Positions 43,817-51,288 of a stretch of 64,000 bases of DNA are shown piece after piece. The notes beneath the pieces were generated by a model. That model made no database searches and had not been told where the DNA came from. It saw only the letters and a list, made by a program, of their open reading frames with translations. Position 1 is the stretch's first letter, and each line of letters opens with the position of its first letter. The stretch lies in the NCBI RefSeq assembly GCF_030689645.1, contig NZ_JAUYFU010000020.1:1-64000 (forward strand), in the 5' to 3' direction. Made by a program: the position numbers and the translations under genes. This DNA comes from Humidesulfovibrio sp. GTDB lineage: Bacteria > Desulfobacterota > Desulfovibrionia > Desulfovibrionales > Desulfovibrionaceae.

Positions 43817-44140
43817 ACCGGCATCTCCTTGCTGCTGTTCTCTGCCGCCCGCGCCGCAAGCGCTTGGACCGGGGCTGGCAGGGGCCTGTGTCCTTGTTTT
43901 AAGATAACCCTCCCAGCATAAAGCGCAAGGGCTGTGTAGCGTGTGCCCCCCGGCCCGCTCTTCTTTGCTCTAAATACGCGAAGAGGTGTTTCTACGTATA
44001 TTTTTGTGTATATTTGGGCCGCTTCCTACTTTACTTCCCGGCTTTACTACCGTATTTTTGTTAAGCAGTGCTGTTTTGCTGTCGCCAGATGGCTGCACCA
44101 CATGCCAAGATGATCGATAACCCCCTTTGAGGAGAATACG
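43817..44140. promoter_or_regulatory. AT-rich divergent promoter region of mucR-type gene
   Basis: This 324-base gap lies between the CxxC gene and the MucR-type gene. Its second half (about 43970-44075) is strikingly AT-rich for this genome, with CTACGTATATTTTTGTGTATATTTG and further T-rich tracts. Ros/MucR proteins bind AT-rich promoter DNA and often regulate their own genes, so an autoregulatory site is likely here. No exact operator or promoter elements were assigned. Confidence 0.5.
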
Positions 44141-44536
44141 ATGGACGATTTTCTGAAGGAAGCACTGGACATCGTTAAGGCCCAAGCGACTGTGCGGACT
44201 ATGACGGAGGAAGAGATTCTCTCCATGGTGCGCAGTTTGTGCAATGGCATCCGTTCCATCAGCGAAACGACGGTAGAGGATGATGATGTCGCGGCTGTTC
44301 CCACCGAGGATCCTAAAAAGGCTGTCCGCGAAAAAAGCATTCTTTGCCTGGAGTCTGGAAAAGCATTCAAAGTGCTGACCAAGCGTCACCTTGCTAAATT
44401 CGGTCTGACTCCGGACGAATACCGCGCGAAATGGGGCTACCCCAAGAAGATGCCCCTGGTGTGCAAGGAATTGCAGCGCCAGCGCCGCAAAAAGATGAAG
44501 GAAATGAGACTTTGGGAGAAACGCGTCAAGAAATAG
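44141..44536 (+). CDS. mucR: Ros/MucR family transcriptional regulator
   Basis: The protein has 131 residues behind a GAGGAG box. The N-terminal half is an acidic helical oligomerisation region; the C-terminal half carries the Ros/MucR motif ILCLESGKAFKVLTKRHLAK, then GLTPDEYRAKWGYPKKMPLV, and a basic tail. In classical members two Cys and two His bind zinc. Here only one Cys and one clear His remain at those places, so it may fold without zinc, as described for some family members. It probably acts as an H-NS-like regulator of surface and motility genes. A strong terminator follows. Confidence 0.88.
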   Translation: MDDFLKEALDIVKAQATVRTMTEEEILSMVRSLCNGIRSISETTVEDDDVAAVPTEDPKKAVREKSILCLESGKAFKVLTKRHLAKFGLTPDEYRAKWGYPKKMPLVCKELQRQRRKKMKEMRLWEKRVKK

Positions 44537-44556
44537 CGTTTTCCGTTCTTCAATTG

Positions 44557-44587
44557 AAAAGGGGGCCAGATTGGCCCCCCTTTTTTT
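44557..44587. terminator. Bidirectional terminator between mucR and pstA
   Basis: GGGGGCCA and TGGCCCCC pair around a three-base loop. Seven T residues follow on the plus strand (for the mucR-type gene), and four A residues precede the stem, giving TTTT on the minus strand (for pstA). It marks the end of both convergent transcripts. Confidence 0.88.
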
Positions 44588-44604
44588 GTCTGGCGCTTGC
44601 GCGG

Positions 44605-45534
44605 CTAGCGGGCGTGGCGCTTCTGCAGCCAGGCGCGCACCATGATGGCCGCCAGGTTCATGCCAAGCACCAGGCCGATGAGCACAAGGGCCGTGCCGTA
44701 CTGGATGGGCCGGGTCTTCTCGATCTCGGTTCCTGCCGTCGCCAGCACGTAAATGTGGTATGGCAGAGCCATGACGTCTGAAAAGATGCTGTCCGGCATC
44801 TTGGGCGTGTAGAATACCGCCGCCGTGAACATGATGGCTGCGGTTTCGCCTGCCGCGCGGCCCACTCCAAGGATGCTGCCCGTCAATATGCCCGGCAGGG
44901 CGCTGGGCAGCACCACCCGCCAGATGGTCTGCCACTTGGTGCCGCCAAGGGCGAGGGAGGCCTCGCGATAGGTGTTGGGCACGCTGCGCAGGGCCTCCTC
45001 CGCTGTGCCAATGACAACCGGCAGGCACAGCGCTCCCAAGGTCAGCCAGCCTGCGGCGAGCGAAACGCCAAGCTTCATGACCGTGACGAAAAGCCCCAGA
45101 CCGAACAGCCCGAACACGACAGAGGGCACTCCTGCAAGGTTGTTCACCCCCAGCCGGATGATGCGCATCATGGTGCCGGGCCGCGCATACTCGTGCAGAT
45201 AGATGGCGCTTGATACGCCAAGGGGCAGAGCCACTGCCATGGCTCCAAGAGCCAGCAGCAGCGTGCCGACGATGCAAGGCCACACGCCGCCCTCGGTCAT
45301 GTTGTTTCTCGGAACCTCCGTCAGGAAGTCCCAGCTGATGGCCGATATGCCGTTCTTCACCAGAAAGCCCACAATAATCACCAACGCGGCGGCCACAATG
45401 AGGATGGCTGCGCGCAGCAGCAGGAACACAAGCCATTGCGTTCCTTTGCGCCGGATGTCGCGCCCTTTGGAGACGTTCAGGGACACCGAACCAGGCGAAG
45501 GGGCGGAAAGTGCGGAGGCGGCCGGTTGGCTCAT
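44605..45534 (-). CDS. pstA: Phosphate ABC transporter permease PstA
   Basis: The protein has 309 residues and about six membrane helices after an N-terminal cytoplasmic stretch of 35 residues. Family motifs are visible: PLGVSSAIYLHEYA, NNLAGVPSVVFGLFGLG, and the ATPase-contact EAA loop EASLALGGTKWQTIWRVVLP, then GVGRAAGETAAIMFT. With PstC it forms the inner-membrane channel of the high-affinity phosphate importer. It is the last gene of the pstSCA run. No pstB ATPase follows; the transcript meets a bidirectional terminator. Confidence 0.94.
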   Translation of the reverse strand: MSQPAASALSAPSPGSVSLNVSKGRDIRRKGTQWLVFLLLRAAILIVAAALVIIVGFLVKNGISAISWDFLTEVPRNNMTEGGVWPCIVGTLLLALGAMAVALPLGVSSAIYLHEYARPGTMMRIIRLGVNNLAGVPSVVFGLFGLGLFVTVMKLGVSLAAGWLTLGALCLPVVIGTAEEALRSVPNTYREASLALGGTKWQTIWRVVLPSALPGILTGSILGVGRAAGETAAIMFTAAVFYTPKMPDSIFSDVMALPYHIYVLATAGTEIEKTRPIQYGTALVLIGLVLGMNLAAIMVRAWLQKRHAR

Positions 45535-45564
45535 GCGTTCTTCCTCATGGTTGCAGGCTTCTCG

Positions 45565-46467
45565 TTACAGCGAGGCGGAGCCAGTCTGGCGGTGCTTATG
45601 GGAAATGTAGTCGGCCAGGACGTTGAAGAACAGCGTCACCAGGAACAGCACCATGGCGATGGCGAAAAGCGAGTGGTAGTGGTGGCTTCGGAACGGGGCT
45701 TCGGCCATTTCCGCCGCGATGCTGGCGGGCATGGGCCGCACGGGACCGAAGAGCGAATCTGGCAGGACCGCAGCGCCGCCCGCCACCATGAGCACCACCA
45801 TGGTTTCGCCGATGGCCCTGCTCATGCCCAGGATGACGGCCGTGCCGATGCCGGAAAGGGCCGCCGGAAGGGTGACGCGCAGGAGCGTTTCCAGATGCGT
45901 GGCGCCAAGGGCCAGGCTGGCCTCCTTCAGCTCGCGCGGAACCGCGTAGATTGCGTCCTCGGAAACGCTGGCGATGGTGGGCACGCTCATGAAGGCCAGC
46001 ATCAACGAGGCGTTGAACAGGTTCAGGCCGATGGGGATGTCGAGGAGCTCTTGAAGGAATGGGGCCATGACCACCATGCCGAAGAAGCCGATGACCACCG
46101 AGGGCAGGCTCGCCAGCATCTCTATGATGGGCTTGGCCAGGGCGCGCACGCGCGGGCTGGCTATCTCGGCCAGATACACCGCGCTCATGACGCCCAGCGG
46201 AATGGCCAAAAGCGAGGACAGGGCCGTCACAGCAGCGCTGGCCGTAATAAGCGGCAGGATTCCATAGTCGGGCCGGGCCTCGTCTGTGGGGTACCAGTCC
46301 AGGCCGAACAAAAAGCCCTTCGCGCTTACAAAGGTGAAGGTGGGCAGCCCCTCCATGAACAGGAAGACCATAATCAGCGCCAGCACCGCCAGGGAGGTGA
46401 TGGCCGCGGCCAGAAAGGCCCGCTTGATGAGCAACTCTTTGGTTTGTCTGTGCATGGTGTCCTTCAT
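45565..46467 (-). CDS. pstC: Phosphate ABC transporter permease PstC
   Basis: The protein has 300 residues from the ATG at 46467; a start at 46455 is also possible and has AAGGA in front. Six or so membrane helices are visible, with LPSVVIGFFGMVVMAPFLQ, the cytoplasmic loop EASLALGATHLETLLRVTLP that docks the ATPase, and GMSRAIGETMVVLMVAG. It pairs with PstA, 30 bases downstream. A very stable GC hairpin lies directly upstream between it and pstS, reaching to within six bases of its start codon, so expression relative to pstS is probably reduced. Confidence 0.93.
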   Translation of the reverse strand: MKDTMHRQTKELLIKRAFLAAAITSLAVLALIMVFLFMEGLPTFTFVSAKGFLFGLDWYPTDEARPDYGILPLITASAAVTALSSLLAIPLGVMSAVYLAEIASPRVRALAKPIIEMLASLPSVVIGFFGMVVMAPFLQELLDIPIGLNLFNASLMLAFMSVPTIASVSEDAIYAVPRELKEASLALGATHLETLLRVTLPAALSGIGTAVILGMSRAIGETMVVLMVAGGAAVLPDSLFGPVRPMPASIAAEMAEAPFRSHHYHSLFAIAMVLFLVTLFFNVLADYISHKHRQTGSASL

Positions 46468-46472
46468 GCCTT

Positions 46473-46531
46473 CTTTGCCCTGACCCGTCCCCCCCCCCGC
46501 GCCGAGGGGGCGGGGGGGACGGGGCGCAAAG
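46473..46531 (-). promoter_or_regulatory. Long GC hairpin between pstS and pstC
   Basis: An imperfect inverted repeat pairs CTTTGC with GCAAAG at the ends, then CCCGTCCCCC with GGGGGACGGG inside; it includes a run of ten C. It is positioned to protect pstS mRNA, to attenuate read-through into pstC, and possibly to mask the pstC ribosome-binding site. Confidence 0.6.
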
Positions 46532-46602
46532 GAAGGTCTTCTTGGCGCCACGGGGAGGGGGAACTTGGGGCGGCGCCGTGCTTTGATCTCTAATTCGTAC
46601 GT

Positions 46603-47451
46603 CTACTTCTTGGCCTTCTGGGCGCCCTTGGCGTCCTTGAGGCCCTTTACCGGCACGTAATCGACGGAGGCAACGATCTTTTGGCCGGCGTCGGAGAGGA
46701 TGAAGTTCACGAACTTGGCCACATCGCCGGTGGGCTCGCCGTTGGTGTAAAGGTAGAGCCCGCGGGAGATGGGGTAGGTACCGTTCAGGGTGTTTTCCAC
46801 GCTGCCGACGACGCCTTCAACGGTGAGGGCCCTGAGGCCAGGAGCGTGGGCGTAAGCCAAGCCCACATAGCCGATGGAGCTCTTCTGCTTACTGACAACC
46901 TGGGCCACTGCGCCGTTTGAGGCCTGCATCTGGGCGCGGGCGTAAACGCGCTCCTTCTTCAACACATGCTCGCCCCAGTACTCGAAGGTGCCGGAGGAGG
47001 AATCGCGGGAGACCACGGAGACGGGACCAGCGCCGCCAAGCTCTTTCCAGTCGGTGATCTTGCCGGTGTAGATGTCCTTCAGCTGGGCCAGGGTGATGTT
47101 CTTGACGGGATTGGAGCTGTTGACCACGGGGGTGAGGCAGTCATAAGCGATGAGGATAAGCTTGGGATTGACGCCTTTTTCCTTGGCCTGCTTGAGCTCT
47201 GACGCCTTCATCTCGCGGCTCAGCATGGCCAGGGGGGCGCTGCCGTCGATGAGGGCCTTTGCGCCGTCGCCGGAGCCGGAGGCGGAAATGGAGATGCTGA
47301 TGCCCTTGTTCTGAGCCATGAAGGCTTCAACAGCCTTCTGCATGATGGGCTGGACGGTTGTGGAGCCCTTGACGGCGATGTCGCCCGCGAACGATGTTGC
47401 GGCGAGGCCCAAAACCAACATGGCGGCCAGGGCGAGGCTTAAGCGTTTCAT
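46603..47451 (-). CDS. pstS: Periplasmic phosphate-binding protein PstS
   Basis: The protein has 282 residues; the start at about 47451 follows GGAGGA by six bases. A signal peptide covers residues 1-22 (cleavage after SFA). The mature protein has IAVKGSTTVQPIM, the phosphate-contacting SRDSSSGTFEYW, and YVGLAYA, as in PstS. It captures phosphate in the periplasm and delivers it to PstCA. It is the first gene of the run and has a Pho box and -10 element at the proper spacing upstream, so induction under phosphate limitation by PhoB is expected. Confidence 0.94.
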   Translation of the reverse strand: MKRLSLALAAMLVLGLAATSFAGDIAVKGSTTVQPIMQKAVEAFMAQNKGISISISASGSGDGAKALIDGSAPLAMLSREMKASELKQAKEKGVNPKLILIAYDCLTPVVNSSNPVKNITLAQLKDIYTGKITDWKELGGAGPVSVVSRDSSSGTFEYWGEHVLKKERVYARAQMQASNGAVAQVVSKQKSSIGYVGLAYAHAPGLRALTVEGVVGSVENTLNGTYPISRGLYLYTNGEPTGDVAKFVNFILSDAGQKIVASVDYVPVKGLKDAKGAQKAKK

Positions 47452-47495
47452 GCGTTCCTCCGAATAGGGTTGATGTTCATGTCCGGTACGGGCAT

Positions 47496-47529
47496 CATAT
47501 AGACGCGCCATGTGACGGTTGTGTGACAG
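47496..47529 (-). promoter_or_regulatory. Pho box and -10 element of pstS promoter
   Basis: On the minus strand, CTGTCAC-ACAA-CCGTCAC (47529-47512) matches the PhoB direct-repeat box: two 7-base repeats, four-base spacer, one mismatch. Ten bases further on, TATATG (47501-47496) is a good -10 element with no -35 needed, as in PhoB-activated promoters. The start codon of pstS lies 44 bases downstream. Confidence 0.82.
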
Positions 47530-47642
47530 CGGGGAGAAAGGTGGGTGACGCGCCGGACAGCGGAAACCCGCAACGGTTTTGGAGCGAGCATAGCACATCT
47601 GCGGCGCAGGTCCAGAGCCGGAACCATTCAGGAGGAAGCTTC

Positions 47643-49007
47643 ATGCAGGTCGATTACGCCATCATCGGAGCCGGGCCCACGGGCCTGGGCGCGGCGCGCA
47701 GGCTGACCGAGCTGGGCTGCCGCTCCTTCGTGGTCCTGGAAAAAAACGCCTACGCCGGGGGCCTGGCCGCCAGCTTCAAGGACCCCCAGGGCTACACCTG
47801 GGACATCGGCGGGCATGTGGCCTTCTCGCATTACGAGTATTTCGACCGCCTGCTGGACGACCTGCTGGGCGACGGGCAGCTGCACCACCAGCGCAAGGCC
47901 TGGGTGCGCGCCTGCCAGTCCTGGGTGCCTTATCCGTTTCAGAACAACATCCGCCACCTGCCCAAGGACGCCCGCTGGGAGTGCGTCAAAGGCCTGCTTC
48001 CCGGCAACCGCCCGGATGGGCCGCCCGAAAATTTTCGCCAGTGGATCCACGGCGTGTTCGGCGAGGGCATCGGCAACGTGTTCCTCTGGCCCTACAACTT
48101 CAAGGTCTGGGCCATCGACCCCGCGCACATGAGCACCTCCTGGGTGGGCGAGCGGGTGAGCATCGTGGGCCTTGAGACTGTGCTAAAAAACATCATTCTT
48201 GAGTTGGACGAGCACGGCTGGGGGCCCAACCGCACCTTCGCCTTCCCGGCCTCCGGCGGCACGGGCGAGATCTTCCGGCGCATGGCGCTGCCCCTGGCCG
48301 AGCACATCCGCTACGGCTGCGGCGCAGCCAGGGTCGACTCCAAAGCCAAGACCCTCATCACGGATTCCGGCGAGGAGATCACCTACGGCGCGCTGCTCAA
48401 CACCGCCCCCCTGGATCTGCTGATTACGAATCAGCTGTCCTCGCCGCCGGACGCCATGGTGGCGGCGGCCAAGCTGCTCAAGCATAACGGGGTGTATGTG
48501 ACGGGCGTGGGGGCGCGCGGCCGCACGAGCTTCCAGGGGGCCGAGGACGATCGCTGCTGGATGTACTTCCCGGATGACGACTGTCCTTTCTACCGCGTGA
48601 CGAATTTTCACAATTACGCGCCCGCCAACGTGCCCGGCTCCGACCCAGGCCGCGCGGCGCTCATGTGCGAGACCAGCTACTCCGAGCACAAGCCCGAGGA
48701 TCTCTCGCGGATCATGGACCGCAGCATCAAGGGACTGGACACGGTGGGGCTTCTGGCGAAGAATGCGGAGATAGAGAGCCGCTTCGAGCTGGACGTGGAG
48801 TACGGCTACCCCGTGCCCTGCCTGGAGCGCGACCTGGCCCTGCGCACTCTGCAGCCCTGGCTTGAAGCCCAGGGCATATACTCGCGCGGGCGCTTTGGCG
48901 GCTGGAAGTACGAGGTGGCCAATATGGACCACAGCGTCATGCAGGGCGTGGAATGGGCCGAACGCATGATGCAAAACACACCGGAGAAGACCTACTCGTG
49001 GAACTGA
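47643..49007 (+). CDS. FAD-dependent oxidoreductase, UGM/amine-oxidase-like
   Basis: The protein has 454 residues. The ATG at 47643 follows AGGAGGAAGC; longer upstream frames lack similarity. The N-terminal dinucleotide fold is YAIIGAGPTGLGAARRL, followed by VLEKNAYAGGLAASF and WDIGGHVAFSHYEYFD. This resembles UDP-galactopyranose mutases and protoporphyrinogen-oxidase-like amine oxidases. The segments GNVFLWPYNFKVWAIDP and FGGWKYEVANMDHSVMQGVE are typical of a subgroup found near polysaccharide genes. The reaction is unknown; a nucleotide-sugar role is possible. Its stop overlaps the following peptidase gene by ten bases, so the two are co-translated. It is divergent from pstS. Confidence 0.82.
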   Translation: MQVDYAIIGAGPTGLGAARRLTELGCRSFVVLEKNAYAGGLAASFKDPQGYTWDIGGHVAFSHYEYFDRLLDDLLGDGQLHHQRKAWVRACQSWVPYPFQNNIRHLPKDARWECVKGLLPGNRPDGPPENFRQWIHGVFGEGIGNVFLWPYNFKVWAIDPAHMSTSWVGERVSIVGLETVLKNIILELDEHGWGPNRTFAFPASGGTGEIFRRMALPLAEHIRYGCGAARVDSKAKTLITDSGEEITYGALLNTAPLDLLITNQLSSPPDAMVAAAKLLKHNGVYVTGVGARGRTSFQGAEDDRCWMYFPDDDCPFYRVTNFHNYAPANVPGSDPGRAALMCETSYSEHKPEDLSRIMDRSIKGLDTVGLLAKNAEIESRFELDVEYGYPVPCLERDLALRTLQPWLEAQGIYSRGRFGGWKYEVANMDHSVMQGVEWAERMMQNTPEKTYSWN

Positions 49008-50089
49008 CCGATCCTGCGGTTTTCGCCGCCCGGCGCGAGCGCCTGCGCGCCCGCATGGCCGAGGAGAATCTCCCGGCACTGCTCGTCAACCACGCGGCCA
49101 ACCGCTACTACTTGTCCGGCTTCGAACTCCACGACTCCCAGTGCAACGAGTCCGTGGGCTGGCTTGTGATCCTGGCCGACAAGCGGGCGGGCGCACGCGA
49201 CCTGCTCCTGACTGATGCGCGCTTCACTGACGCGGCCAAACGCCTGTGGCCCGAGGAAGACCTCGTCATCTACGGCCCAGGAAAGCACGCGGCCCTGGCC
49301 GAGCGCCTGCACGCCTTGGGCGTGCGCACCCTGGGCTTCGACCCCAAGGCCGTCAATGTTTTTGATTACGAGGCCCTGCGCGAGCACTTCGAGCTGGCGC
49401 CCAGCTCCGGTCTTGTGGAGACCCTGCGCCGCGTGAAGGAGCCAGCCGAGATCGAGCTTTTGCGCGCCGCTTGCGGCCTGAACCATAGGGTCATGCGCGC
49501 CCTGCCTGATGTGCTGGTTCCCGGCATGAGCGAGTCCGAGGCCTCCTGGGCCATCGAGCGCCTGTTCCGCGAGGCCGGGGCCGAGGGGCTCTCGTTTCCG
49601 TCCATTGTGGGCGTGAACCAGAACGCCGCCCTGCCTCACGCCATCCCCGGCGACACCAAGATCCCGCGCGAGGGGCTGGTGCTGGTGGACGCGGGCTGCC
49701 GCCTGGCCGCCTACTGCTCAGACCAGACGCGCACCTTCTGGGTGGGCCGGGAGCCCACGGAGCGCTTCCAGGAAACCAAGCGCCTAGTGCTGGACGCGCA
49801 AAAGGCCGCCATGCAGGTCATCCGCCCAGGCGCAAAAATTGTAGACTCCTACCACGCGGCCCGGCGAGTGTTCGAGGACGCGGGCGTGGCAGCGCAGTTC
49901 ACGCACTCCCTGGGCCATGGCATCGGCCTGGAAACCCACGAAGGGCCCAGCCTCAGCCCCCGCGCTGAAGGCGTCTTCGTCCCGGGCATGGTCGTCACCG
50001 TGGAGCCCGGCCTGTACGACGCAGCCTGGGGCGGCATCCGCTGGGAATATATGGTCGTGGTCACCGATACCGGCTGCGCCGCACTCTAA
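48998..50089 (+). CDS. M24B family peptidase (Xaa-Pro aminopeptidase-like)
   Basis: The protein has 363 residues. The GTG at 48998 is chosen because GGAGAAG lies about nine bases upstream and the creatinase-type N-domain begins here (LLVNHAANRYYLSGFEL). The C-terminal pita-bread domain shows the metal ligands: VDAGCRLAAYCSDQTRTF (two Asp), HSLGHGIGLETHEGP (His), VTVEPGLY (Glu) and the final Glu in RWEYMVVVT. It should cleave N-terminal residues before proline or act as a prolidase on dipeptides in the cytoplasm. It overlaps the upstream oxidoreductase and is followed 13 bases later by era. Confidence 0.92.
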   Translation: MELTDPAVFAARRERLRARMAEENLPALLVNHAANRYYLSGFELHDSQCNESVGWLVILADKRAGARDLLLTDARFTDAAKRLWPEEDLVIYGPGKHAALAERLHALGVRTLGFDPKAVNVFDYEALREHFELAPSSGLVETLRRVKEPAEIELLRAACGLNHRVMRALPDVLVPGMSESEASWAIERLFREAGAEGLSFPSIVGVNQNAALPHAIPGDTKIPREGLVLVDAGCRLAAYCSDQTRTFWVGREPTERFQETKRLVLDAQKAAMQVIRPGAKIVDSYHAARRVFEDAGVAAQFTHSLGHGIGLETHEGPSLSPRAEGVFVPGMVVTVEPGLYDAAWGGIRWEYMVVVTDTGCAAL

Positions 50090-50102
50090 CGCAAAGGAAT
50101 TT

Positions 50103-51014
50103 ATGACCTCGCATCGATTCGGGCACGTGGCCCTCATGGGCCCGCCCAACGCCGGCAAAAGCACGCTGATGAACCGCATTCTGGGGCAGAAGCTGGCCAT
50201 TGTGTCGCCCAAGCCGCAAACCACCAGAAACGCCATCAGCGGCATCCATTCCACGGACGAAGCCCAGATCGTGTTTTTGGACACGCCGGGCGTGCATCGC
50301 ATGGCCGGGCGCATGAACCGCCTGCTGCTTGAGGCCGCCTGGGGCGCGCTGCACCAGTCGGATGCCGTGGTGATCATTCTGGATGTGCAGCTTTACGCCA
50401 AGAAGCCGCAGCTCTTCGACCGTGAGATCCGCCCCCTCACCGATCCCGTGAGCCGCGTGGGCAAGCCCCTGTTCATCGCCGCCAACAAGGTCGACATGAT
50501 CCGGCCCAAGGAAAAGATGCTGCCGCTTTTGCTGCGCATCGGCCAAGCCTTCCCCCAGGCCGAGGTGTTCCCCATCTCCGCGTCGACGGGCGAGGGCGTG
50601 GACGCCCTGCTGGCCGCCCTCACCAAGCTTTTGCCCGAGGGCGAGTCCCGCTACCCGGAAGACCAGCTCTCCACCGCATCCCTGCGCTTCATGACCTCGG
50701 AAATCATCCGCGAGAAGCTGTTCTTGGAGCTGGAGGACGAGCTGCCCTATAACACGCTGGTGGAGATTGAGCAGTGGGAGGAGCCCGAAGAGGGCGTTAT
50801 GCGCATCAACGCCTGCATCCACGTGGCCAGAACCACCCATAAGGGCATGGTCATCGGCAAGGGCGGGCAACTGCTGAAAAAGGTGGGTACCGCCGCGCGC
50901 GTGGAGCTGGAAGTGCTGCTGGAACGGCCCGTGCACCTGGAGCTCTGGGTCAAGGTGCGCGAGGACTGGACCGAAGACTCCGCCTTCCTGCGCGAGATGG
51001 GCCTGGGCGAATAG
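50103..51014 (+). CDS. era: GTPase Era
   Basis: The protein has 303 residues and an AAAGGAA box before the ATG. GTPase motifs are complete: G1 GPPNAGKST (about 13-21), the switch QTTRN, G3 DTPG, G4 NKVD and G5 SAST. The C-terminal KH domain has GMVIGKGGQLLKKVGTAAR. Era binds 16S rRNA and helps mature the small ribosomal subunit. Its length is typical. It ends the three-gene run that begins with the FAD protein; hairpins follow at 51075 and beyond. Confidence 0.95.
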   Translation: MTSHRFGHVALMGPPNAGKSTLMNRILGQKLAIVSPKPQTTRNAISGIHSTDEAQIVFLDTPGVHRMAGRMNRLLLEAAWGALHQSDAVVIILDVQLYAKKPQLFDREIRPLTDPVSRVGKPLFIAANKVDMIRPKEKMLPLLLRIGQAFPQAEVFPISASTGEGVDALLAALTKLLPEGESRYPEDQLSTASLRFMTSEIIREKLFLELEDELPYNTLVEIEQWEEPEEGVMRINACIHVARTTHKGMVIGKGGQLLKKVGTAARVELEVLLERPVHLELWVKVREDWTEDSAFLREMGLGE

Positions 51015-51074
51015 AGGGAAAAGAGAAAAGAATCTTCCGGGGGGAGGATTGATTACCCCCGAGCCTCCTCAGGA

Positions 51075-51125
51075 TAATTGAAGCGGCCAGGGACGAGCTT
51101 TGCTCGTCCCTGGCCGCTTCAATTA
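51075..51125. repeat. Perfect 23-bp inverted repeat after era
   Basis: TAATTGAAGCGGCCAGGGAC-type arms of 23 bases pair perfectly around the five-base loop CTTTG. There is no T-run on either side, so it is not a textbook terminator, but its place 60 bases after era suggests transcript termination or 3'-end protection. Confidence 0.75.
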
Positions 51126-51178
51126 CAGCTGCGGTGCCGGAAGCGTTCACCCATCACCCGACATTCGGCCCAACCAAA

Positions 51179-51282
51179 GCGAAGGGCTCCTTCCGGCGTC
51201 TTTGCCGGAAGGAGCCCTTCGCGTCATGGGGAGCCCAGAGGGCGCATGCCCTCTGGCGGGGTGCAGGGGGCAGCGCCCCCTG
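51179..51282. repeat. Three-hairpin intergenic block (dispersed repeat type)
   Basis: Three perfect inverted repeats lie in tandem: 51179-51222 (19-base arms, loop GTCTTT), 51235-51256 (CCAGAGGGC, loop GCAT, GCCCTCTGG) and 51264-51282 (CAGGGGGC, loop of three, GCCCCCTG). They sit between the convergent ends of era and cobA/hemD. The last two, read on the minus strand, resemble a block I recall as common at gene 3' ends in Desulfovibrio-type genomes; a shorter relative occurs at 27435-27450. Confidence 0.65.
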
Positions 51283-51288
51283 ATTCTC

